Assembly: GCA_032718865.1 (NCBI GenBank)
Contig: JALUTQ010000038.1
Coordinates: forward strand, 1,302,001 to 1,366,000
Direction of reading: 5' to 3'
DNA from: Tilletia caries
Lineage: Eukaryota > Basidiomycota > Exobasidiomycetes > Tilletiales > Tilletiaceae
DNA length: 64,000 nt
Shown: positions 56,331 through 64,000 of the stretch, piece by piece
Position numbering within the stretch: position 1 is the first letter of the stretch
Layout of the letters: the number at the start of each line of letters is the position of its first letter
The notes under the pieces: model-generated
Databases searched by the model: none
What the model was told of the DNA's origin: nothing
What the model saw: the letters and a program-made list of their open reading frames with translations, nothing else
Made by a program: the position numbers and the translations under genes

Positions 56331-57879
56331 CATCTTGACCGTGCAACCGAAGGCCTTGATGGACGACATCCGACGTCTACTCGCTCAAGCATCGATTTCG
56401 GTGCCAGTAGTGGCATCCTCTTGGCTCCTGATACCGAGCAAGGAAAGGTGACGTCGCGACAGGCCTGCGGACAGCCATGAGAAGACCGCTGACCGATGTT
56501 GGCCTTAGATCACTGTCGGATGAAGTGATTGTGTAAGTCTCATCTGGAGGGTGCTGTTCCGTTGTGGAGAGGTGCGGTGCATGGTCCGAGTTCGTAGACC
56601 AGTTAATAGGCTGACCACGCCCGGGTAGCCGGGGCTGACCTTAGTCCAGAGCAGATTTGCGAGGCAAAGAGGGAGAGCAAGAATTCAGCAAATAGCAGTG
56701 GAAAGGCTGATTGTGGATGGAAGTCATTCAACAGGGGAACGACCACTCACATTGAATCCTTCCCTTGGCAGGAGCGTGACTCGAAGAGCTGAAGCCAGGA
56801 AGATTCCCTTTGTTGGTATCGATATGACCTGTCCCGCTCTCATACCATGCCTCCATAACAATGATGGATACCCTATGACGCTCGTAACGCTCTATGAGGG
56901 CGGGGAGAAGGAAAGGCAGTGGTCAGGCTGGAACACAACATCGAAAGACAGCAGAAAGGATCAACCGCAAACTCACTGAAAGGTGATGTCGCCTTGAATT
57001 TTGAAAGGCGGCGAGGATGCAAGCAGCCAAGCACGAAGGAAAGAACGTTCGCAGGCTTATAACAACGCTCAGGAGTGAAGCTGTAGCTGCGAAGGGGCGT
57101 GTGAATGAATGGAAGGGCGAGGAAAGTCAGCGGGAGTAAGTGAGCGGTCACTGGTCAGAAACAACATAGTCAGAGTGGCTAAAGATCCTCGTGTCCAGCA
57201 CACGTTCGACCTGTTACGAGAGTCTAGAGAACCAAACGGTCAGTTTCAGCAGGGAGAGACCCGCTTCATTGTAGCAGACGTCCATGTCTGATTCGTGCAC
57301 ACGGTGCTATGTTGCGGGTCGGGGTTGGAACTTCAGGTGTAGTTGGCACTCCAGGGTCGGGTCATGAGTAAGCTAGATGCTTGTGAACCTTTGACTGGGA
57401 ACGTCGGCCAATAAGAAATTCGAGTGGTTTAGGCGCGAAGTGATGATCGTTCAGGAGTTCATGACAGTTGTGCGGTGCTAGTATATCGGTGTATTTACTC
57501 TTGGGACCTGCTTCGATATTCTGAGCTGCGATAAAGGTCAGATTGGCTGTCGCGTGCCAAGTAGGCGGTAATACTTGCCGTAACGTTCGTGGGTCGATAC
57601 TCGATGCATTTCTTCTATCGAGTGTCGATGGGGGACCGAGGCCTGAAAGCTGGACTTAGAAGAGGGCGCCGTCGCTTGGAGCAACGTGGCTGTATACCTG
57701 AACGAAGGATAGTAGAAACCGCTGTGTGTGTTAGTCTCAAGCAGGTCCGTGAGGTGCTGCCAGAGGTGGCAGGACGAAAATGGGTGATTCGAGGGAAGAG
57801 AATCAGCGGAACATCTGAGAGTCAAGGTTTCGCTGAGTGTCTCGACTGTGGAGGGACGTAAAGCGCTAGCTTACCTTCC
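56331..57879. other. No gene recognised between FAS fragments
   Basis: Minus-strand pieces such as KIQGDITFQ before a splice-like site near 56985 hint at further exons, but none could be assigned to FAS or another family. Confidence 0.35.
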
Positions 57880-58480
57880 CTACGTGCCTACCGTGGAGGG
57901 TGTCATACCCAGGACCATGGTCGGAGGTCGACCGAGGAGACGAGAGAAGGCCGTGTCGATCTGCAACTCTCCATCCTTCGTCTTGACAAGGCGCGGTCGG
58001 AATGCCTGAGACCAGCGCTCTTCGCGCTGAACCTTAAGAAGATCGTGTGGCTCGGTAGCCTCGTTAGTCGTGGTGCATCCCGCTGGCGATGATGACGCGG
58101 CTGAAGGTCGTAGGCTGTCAACGATCCAATGCCCGAGAGCGCTCCGGTACCAAAATTGACGCAGTGAATGATCGGAACGTGTCGCGAGCGGCATAGGCAC
58201 CGTCAAGGACGTTTCCGTAAATGATGTGCTCTGCGGTGGTCAACACCGCCTCGTCGCGGAAAGAGGAGGCGTCCAGGTTGGATTCGGAGGTCGAGAGCTG
58301 CGATGACGACCAGAACGGAGATGGCCGGAGGTGGACAATTCAGGTGAACCGCGAGGTAGGACGAGGTGAAAAAGTGGAGGGGAAAGGAAAGATGGAACGG
58401 AGGAAGAAGAGAAGAGGGCGCAAGGAGGAAAACTGTAGAGAAAGGATCAGCGCAATCGATCAGCAGAGCGAGCGATAACA
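57880..58480 (-). pseudogene. Fungal fatty acid synthase, entry to the enoyl reductase domain
   Basis: Reading downward: IHCVNFGTGALSGIGSLTAY (FAS beta acetyltransferase end, normally DFGPG-ASGIGSLT), a frame change, then ERWSQAFRPRLVKTKDGELQ and IDTAFSRLLGRPPTMVLGMT. The SRLLGRPPxMVxGMTPSTV sequence marks the start of the FMN-binding enoyl reductase. It ends at a splice-like site after STVGT. Same strand as the other two FAS fragments, but its position relative to them does not match a simple beta-alpha order. Confidence 0.75.
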
Positions 58481-59569
58481 AACTGTGACTGCGGTCTGCG
58501 TTGCTGGAAGGGGTGAAAAATAGGGCACTGAGGAGTGAGGATTAGGTAGGTTAGTACTTAGTGGTACGCGCGGTCGCGCACTCAGGGTGGCGCAGCCACC
58601 CTTCGCCCCGCCCGCCATGCTGACACTTGGCAGTATCTGCATCCTTTGCGGTTTACGGTTGTGCAAGGAAGTTGGAGGAGGGAAAGAGCATCGATGGGGT
58701 GGTTCTTTCGGTTCGTGTTTGGTGAGCGGAGTTAAGCTTCTGAAATTACATAAGCAGAAAAAGTCAGAAACAGCTTCCACAGCATCAGCCACACAACCTG
58801 ACGAGCTGTAAGTCTTCAGCCTGAAAGAGTCCATGATTTGGACCCTAGTCGTTCTGACCTCCAGGACGTCTTTCCTTGGAAGGGAAAATATTTTTTCTAT
58901 TGATGTTGGTTCAGACGCTTACGGCCGTAAGAAAACTGGTTCCAGTAACCCCAATCTCTGAAGAGACTGGGGAAAAGTTAGGGGAAAAGGTCACGTGGTT
59001 GTACTCGTCACAGAAGAGGCCTCTGGCGTTGGCCTCCACATTTTTGCGCAGACGCATGTCACGTTTCTGAGCCAATACAACACCTTTTACAGAACGGAAA
59101 GCGGCATTACCTGCTCCAGCAAGTCACGACCACCTTTGCTTAATGCTTCAGGTCATGTTGTCCTGTGGCCTGTGGTCTGGTGGTGTTTCCCAGTATTTGA
59201 CCTTTCAAGAAATGATCAGAAAAGCCATGATCATCGCCGACCACCTATGACAAGGAAAGCTTATCTCGTTTGACAGCGAAGTGCCTCTTACTGCCAATCG
59301 ATTTTGACCCCCATTCTTCCAAGTGATCAGGCCAAAGATGACACGAGCATGGTCTGCGAGGAGTAGAGTAGCTAGCTGCTCATGTGGTTTTCTAAGTGTT
59401 TGAGTGTCATTTTATAAGTGGTCGAAGGTCCGCCAGTTGTGGTGTTTCGCTCAAAATCCGACCCTCAGCGTCGGTGGTTCCTTTAAAATGGGGTTGAGTT
59501 CTACCAGACCGTCCTTCGGACGGGTACGCTGCGCCTCCGCTGCTGTAAGTCTGAAGTCACGGTATGGTC
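58481..59569. other. No gene recognised
   Basis: Contains the second CTTACGGCCGTAAG palindrome (58918-58931). No coding evidence. The last 100 or so bases are the 3' flank of FOL1. Confidence 0.4.
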
Positions 59570-62392
59570 TCATACCAGACTACTTGCGCTCGGCGAGGTC
59601 GACGGAGCCCCGACGCGCCAGATGGCATCGGCGGTACGAACGACGTCGAGCATCGCACGCGTATCGTGAACCCGGACAAAGTCGCACCCTCCCGCGACAC
59701 CGGCGGCACAAGCGGCGGCCGTGGAGAAGACACGGTCCTGAGGGTCCGGCGATACCGGGGCCGTCGGGGCGGTGGCAGGGCCATTAGACGCTCCGTTGGC
59801 AGAGGCGTGGGCTGTTCTTGCGGCAGCAGCAGATGTGTAGGCGGTCGTCGGCGCGAGGAAGCGTTTCCGACTGGGCCCGATAAGTACGGGGAAGTTCCTC
59901 AACGACAGATTCGGTACGAACCTCGCCAGGGCGTCCCCCTCGTCGTCGTCCTCGTCTTTGTGCTCCCTGACCTCGACTCTTTCCACTCTGGGAGATGTGA
60001 TGTCGCCCACCCGCCGCACCAGGGCAAGGCTGCCTTCCCGTGACTTGGCAAAGCCGATACCGGGGTCAAGGATGATGTTCCATCGCGGTACACCAGCACG
60101 AAGAGCGCGTTGTACACAGATACGGAGCTCCTCGCGCACCGCGACTACGACGGCCTCGGCCGCTTCCACTCCGGCGTACGTCGTATTGACCACATTGGTC
60201 ATGGTGCGACTGGTACCGCGCATGTGCATCAGCACGATGGGCACACCGCGTTCAGCAACGAGTGCGAGCATCTCGTCCCCGAGTTCGTTCTTGGAGGACG
60301 TGCCATCGCCCCTCAGGTTGTCGTCATCCTCGTCAGACCATGTCCCGCGTGCGCCCGTCACGTCATTGATGAGGCTCGCACCCGCGTCTAAGGCTGCGTG
60401 TGCTACACTTGGACGGAACGTGTCCACGCTGATGATGGCAGGAGGTTGAGTGGCCGCGCCTTGAGCAGCTTCGGCGCGCCGAACACCTTGCACGATGGGA
60501 ACGACTCTATTCGCCTCTTCGGCCTCCTCGACATCCGGTCGACCAGGCGCGGTGCTCATCCCTCCAATATCGACGATATCGGCACCGTCCCTGAGCATCT
60601 CCATGGCCGAGCTGACAGTCCGCTCGACATTGTTGTGGTACATGCCTCCATCAGAGAACGAGTCCGGTGTCGTATTGACGATCGACATGAGGTACGTCCG
60701 AGACCGGAAGGCCAGCGTCCGCTCCGTGTCCGATGCCGTGTTTCGGATGGGCAAGACTCGGCGCATTCCAGGATCAGCTTTGATGGCGGACAGCATCTGC
60801 GTCGTCGTTCGTCCGTCGACAGGGTGTCTCCATCCGGGCTGAATGTCCGCCAGGGGACGCAGCACGAACTCGCGCTCGGCCAATCCGATATGGGGTAGAT
60901 TCAATCGCGGCGAGGTATAAATCGCCTTGGGATGCGACGAGTTCTCGTGTAGATGTTCATAGACACCATCGTGCCAGAGCATATCCAGGTCAACCACTCG
61001 TGGGCCTTTAGGTTGCGCAAGGCTCACGGCGTGATCTCGACCTAGATAGGCTTCGATAGCCTGGGTGAGATCGAGAAGGTCCAAGGGAGGGAGACGGGTA
61101 GTAATCTGTAAATGGAAAAGGAGCAGGTGCTTAGCCCAGGTGTAATGATGAGAAATCCTACGACGCTTTGCAAAACCCACCTCGACGGCAGCATTCAAGA
61201 ATCGTGGCTGCTTTTCCACATACATGGGAGCTGTCTCGTACATAAAGCTTGTGTCGACCATTTTGCACAGAGGAATGTCCCCATCCGCTTGAGAGGAGTC
61301 GCTTTTGAATGCCCACCGGTCGTGTCCCGTCTTGCCTTGCGCTTTACGGGCAGAATTGAGAAGACGCAGAGCCGAGTGAATGGCTGCAGATCGGACGCCC
61401 AGGTTTGATCCCAGGCTGAGGAAGGCGGTATACCATTGGAAACCGGGCGCCGACCCGTTTATGGTGCGGACGGGTGTGCTGTATTCTGAGAAAAATGACT
61501 CAATGGGAAGCGAGTGAGGTCGTTGATGGAAGAAGGTGCGATTTCGTACGACTTCGGCGCCCGCGGCCGAGGCCAAGATGACAGCGCTAGGTTTGTCGAC
61601 TCGAACGGAGATGCGATCAATACGTGGTGTGCGTGGTTGATCTGAATCGTCGTCGGTAGGGAGGTAGTTCTCAGCAAAGCAGAGTTGGGCGATGGCTGTG
61701 CTGAGGGCTTCGACCGTGCCGTAGTCGGTGCTTTTGGCGATGTACGTCGAAAGATCCTTGACCAAGCTTCTTGGATTCCATGACGCTCGCGAGACCTGGG
61801 AATTGGTTCCGGTGGAGTCGCCGAGGGTAACATCGAAGCGAAGGGTCACGGAGATGGGTTGAAGATGCTCTCGTTCGCAGGGATTGAGCCCGATGAGGGC
61901 ATTGAGCTTCAGAGCGCGAACAATGTACTGTTGAGCTGAGCATACGGGCCGGTCGTTATCGGATTCTGTTGCCTTGGAGCGATGCCACTCGCCAACGAAG
62001 TCGAGACCATCGCAACTGAGCAACGCCTTGGGCAAAGTCAGCGTCAGGCGCAAGGCAGGTGCACCTTGCTGGTTGATGAGGACACGAGCGATCTCCTCTG
62101 CCAAGTGCTCGATACCGTCCCATCCTTTCTGGGCCTGGCTTCCCGACGCTAGGGCGAGGATGGCTTTGCTGGCTGTGCCGTAGTTGACCGTACCGGCGAG
62201 AGAGTCTCTGCCATCGGTCAAGGCTGTATTTGCAAGGTCGGTGGAAATGGCAACGGTGACGATGGCAGGCTGGGGTGAGATGTCACTGGTGCGATCCCAG
62301 AGGTCGTTGAGGTACCGGAATCGTTGTGGAGGCAGCTGAAGGTCGGCGAGATGAATGGTGTCTGGGAGCTCGTCCCGGGTGGACAATGACAT
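59570..62392 (-). CDS. FOL1: Trifunctional folate synthesis protein: DHNA / HPPK / DHPS
   Basis: Makes dihydropteroate for folate; the DHPS part is the sulfonamide target. The frame is open over the whole gene. Domains in order: two dihydroneopterin-aldolase-like domains (first with TVNYGTASKAIL; second with LIGLNPCEREHLQPISV, STDYGTVEAL and ISVRVDKPSAV). Next is hydroxymethyl-dihydropterin pyrophosphokinase (FLSLGSNLGVRSAAI, RVVDLDMLWHDG, LPHIGLAEREFVLRPLAD). Last is dihydropteroate synthase (SIVNTTPDSFSDGG, DIVDIGGMSTAPGR, SLINDVTGA, ILDPGIGFAKS, VLIGPSRKRFL). A 75 bp segment 61106-61180 (GTGGGT...TACAG) is probably a phase-0 intron without stops, because removing it joins FLNAAVE directly to ITTRLPPLDLL as in the family. 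I prefer the ATG at 62390-62392; an in-frame ATG at 62587 adds 65 residues that could be a mitochondrial presequence. Confidence 0.95.
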   Translation of the reverse strand: MSLSTRDELPDTIHLADLQLPPQRFRYLNDLWDRTSDISPQPAIVTVAISTDLANTALTDGRDSLAGTVNYGTASKAILALASGSQAQKGWDGIEHLAEEIARVLINQQGAPALRLTLTLPKALLSCDGLDFVGEWHRSKATESDNDRPVCSAQQYIVRALKLNALIGLNPCEREHLQPISVTLRFDVTLGDSTGTNSQVSRASWNPRSLVKDLSTYIAKSTDYGTVEALSTAIAQLCFAENYLPTDDDSDQPRTPRIDRISVRVDKPSAVILASAAGAEVVRNRTFFHQRPHSLPIESFFSEYSTPVRTINGSAPGFQWYTAFLSLGSNLGVRSAAIHSALRLLNSARKAQGKTGHDRWAFKSDSSQADGDIPLCKMVDTSFMYETAPMYVEKQPRFLNAAVEVGFAKRRRISHHYTWAKHLLLFHLQITTRLPPLDLLDLTQAIEAYLGRDHAVSLAQPKGPRVVDLDMLWHDGVYEHLHENSSHPKAIYTSPRLNLPHIGLAEREFVLRPLADIQPGWRHPVDGRTTTQMLSAIKADPGMRRVLPIRNTASDTERTLAFRSRTYLMSIVNTTPDSFSDGGMYHNNVERTVSSAMEMLRDGADIVDIGGMSTAPGRPDVEEAEEANRVVPIVQGVRRAEAAQGAATQPPAIISVDTFRPSVAHAALDAGASLINDVTGARGTWSDEDDDNLRGDGTSSKNELGDEMLALVAERGVPIVLMHMRGTSRTMTNVVNTTYAGVEAAEAVVVAVREELRICVQRALRAGVPRWNIILDPGIGFAKSREGSLALVRRVGDITSPRVERVEVREHKDEDDDEGDALARFVPNLSLRNFPVLIGPSRKRFLAPTTAYTSAAAARTAHASANGASNGPATAPTAPVSPDPQDRVFSTAAACAAGVAGGCDFVRVHDTRAMLDVVRTADAIWRVGAPSTSPSASSLV

Positions 62393-63350
62393 GGGGTGAA
62401 ATCGAGCCAGTGACGATGAAGGGTTGCAAGTAGGAGGTTGGAGAGCGGGCCGAGGTCGAGTCCGAAGTCTATGGAGGTGAAGATGGTTGCAGATCGTATC
62501 TGCTTTTGCAAGTCGGAAAGATGAAAAGGCGGAAGAGGAATGGAAGAGGTGAAGACGACAACTGGCAGATCTGAGCACCGAGACCATTCAGGACTAACTC
62601 TTTCCCCCTTCACGATGGAAGCAGAGGGAAGGGGAGAGGGTTACCCCCAGCCCTGTTGAACGCAGAGGGGCGAAAAAGGAAGAGAGAGAGAAGCAGAAAT
62701 CTGCTTCAGACTTCAGTCCTTTTGAACGAAGCCCTTGCTGACTGCAGAAATGCGAAGAGTAATTCAGCTTCCCGGTACCAAAGCGCCACATCAGGGCATC
62801 AACTCACCGACACTACTTGGCCTTCGAACGGCGAGGGGAGGGCAGGAGACGGAAGGCCGACGGACGGGTTGTCAGCGCCGTCGAGGTTAAACAGGTACGA
62901 GTATACGAATATGTGAACGGCCCTGTGTTCCCGTCACGCGAGCGATATTCCCCAGACTTTAGTATGGGGTTATATCTGCCCCTTAGATCTTACGGCCGAG
63001 ACGAATGTTGCAACATCCCTCGAATAAAATCTTTCAAAACTTCTTGAAATCTTCTCAAACTTCGCCTGGGTGTCCGTGTTCTAAGCATCCATCGACGCTC
63101 TCGATTTCTCCCAGTTTTATCTGTGAAGATAGCAATTTGCTGTTCACATGCCGTCCTTCCGCCGTTCGTTGCCCGTTTCTGCCTCTCTTCCACCTCCACT
63201 TTTCCCACGCCTTCGATAGCCATGGTCAAAAGTCAAAACCCTCCGAGGAAGTTCATAGCCATATGTAGTCAAAACTCAAAACCCTCCGAGAAAGTTGAAA
63301 GGTCTTCAACTTTTTGACCAACGCATTACGCAGCTACCGCCTACCGCCTA
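62393..63350. other. FOL1 upstream region; no other gene recognised
   Basis: If FOL1 starts at 62392, 62393-62587 is leader or presequence. The region beyond holds no recognised coding sequence. A repeated phrase GTCAAAA-TCAAAACCCTCCGAG occurs at about 63225-63250 and 63265-63290. Confidence 0.45.
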
Positions 63351-63353
63351 CCA

Positions 63354-63383
63354 AGTACCAAGTACCAAGTACCAAGTACCAAC
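63354..63383 (+). repeat. AAGTACC heptanucleotide tandem repeat
   Basis: Four to five direct copies of AAGTACC in a row, downstream of two CTACCGC units. Confidence 0.9.
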
Positions 63384-63507
63384 TGCCCAACTTACTCCAG
63401 CGTTTACTAACCTTCAACCCTGACCTGCCTACAACTCATAAGTTGTGCCAGTGGCAAGTTGCTTGAGATACACGCCTACATCTACCAGGTGATGGTGCCC
63501 CAAAATG

Positions 63508-63590
63508 CTACTGACTACTGAGTACTGACTAGTGAGTAGTGACTACTGAGTACTGACTACTGACTACTGACTAGGAGTACTGAGGTCTGA
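63508..63590 (+). repeat. TGACTACTGAGTAC-type minisatellite
   Basis: A run of related units (TGACTACTGAGTAC, TGACTAGTGAGTAG, TGACTACTGACTAC) covering about 80 bp, with partial internal symmetry. The rest to 64000 shows CTCATC-rich short repeats (63898-63945) and no gene. Confidence 0.85.
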
Positions 63591-64000
63591 CTCTCTGAGT
63601 GCTGACATTCCTGCGTTCTTTCTATTCCGATTTTATTCTTGCTGCTGGTACTTGGTAGATGGTAGTCCGGACTCCGGGGTCCTGAACCCTGATCAGTTTC
63701 ATTGCTTCTATTTTAATCTCCTACGTTCTACCGGACTTGGCCTTACAATATTGACCCATTGTCATATGCATTCATGCTGCATGCTGCATGCATCATCGCG
63801 GGCAGCATTGCTTATTTCTGACTTCTCAGAACACTCTTGCAAGAACGAATGCACTCACACACTGAGCGCCATTCTATCAGATGAATGAGATACTGATCTG
63901 CTCATCAGCTCATCTGCTCATGGGCTCATCCGCTCATCATATACGTCATGTGTGACAACGTACGGCGGAGAGCTCGAAGGGTAGCGAAGCTACTAAGGTT

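Noticed and set aside
55002..58480. A single functional FAS gene in an alpha-beta fused order
   Set aside because: Ketoacyl synthase, ketoreductase, acyl carrier and dehydratase regions are missing in the space available, and frame changes occur within each fragment.
59564..60449. Plus-strand frames within FOL1
   Set aside because: Antisense shadows of the dihydropteroate synthase domain.

Overview
This window looks like nuclear DNA of a filamentous or dimorphic fungus, most likely a basidiomycete. The signs are short (about 60-90 bp) GT-AG introns, a fused folate-synthesis protein, an APSES cell-cycle regulator, a heme-thiolate peroxidase, fungal type I fatty-acid-synthase pieces, a Kap123-type importin, and a KDZ (Kyakuja-Dileera-Zisupton) transposase. 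No species can be named from the sequence alone. There are no tRNA or rRNA genes and no bacterial features that I can support.

Layout. 1-8 kb: a frameshifted heme-thiolate peroxidase, a DUF3605/GIG1-like gene, a GUF1 (EF4) GTPase fragment, an intact three-exon gene of unknown function (3618-4928, minus), and a broken MBP1-like APSES/ankyrin regulator. 8.3-29.6 kb: two near-identical copies (A 8326-18005, B 19953-29598) of a roughly 9.7 kb block. Each carries an acidic protein gene, PEX12, a leucyl-tRNA synthetase fragment, two unrecognised minus-strand genes, a KDZ transposase and a divergent cysteine/histidine-motif gene. A Kap123 fragment cut at both ends lies between the copies. The copies differ mainly by homopolymer length, a 28 bp indel and a few substitutions, and these differences break reading frames in one copy or the other.

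30-47 kb: a transposon-rich stretch. A group-2 glycosyltransferase gene is split by a 1343 bp hAT element. Further along are a Mutator-type element with 9 bp target duplications, an LTR with a tRNA primer-binding site, nested AT-rich elements, a MULE transposase 3' fragment, a decayed short-chain dehydrogenase, and a 3'-truncated Ty3/gypsy element whose gag is split by another hAT-like element. 48-58 kb: scattered, partly spliceable fragments of host genes (malate dehydrogenase, CHL1/DDX11 helicase, fatty acid synthase domains in an unexpected order) plus a third hAT-like element. 59.6-62.4 kb: FOL1, the one clearly intact large conserved gene.

The most distinctive observation is a set of at least three short hAT-like elements. 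They share the terminal TAAGG...CCTTA, are flanked by 8 bp target duplications, and are filled with element-specific arrays of CTCCG-containing palindromes. One of them still carries a hAT transposase dimerisation domain. The genes here do not form a pathway or cluster. The region reads as a transposon and gene-fragment graveyard ending in a housekeeping gene, with a real possibility that part of the frame damage and the duplication are assembly errors.
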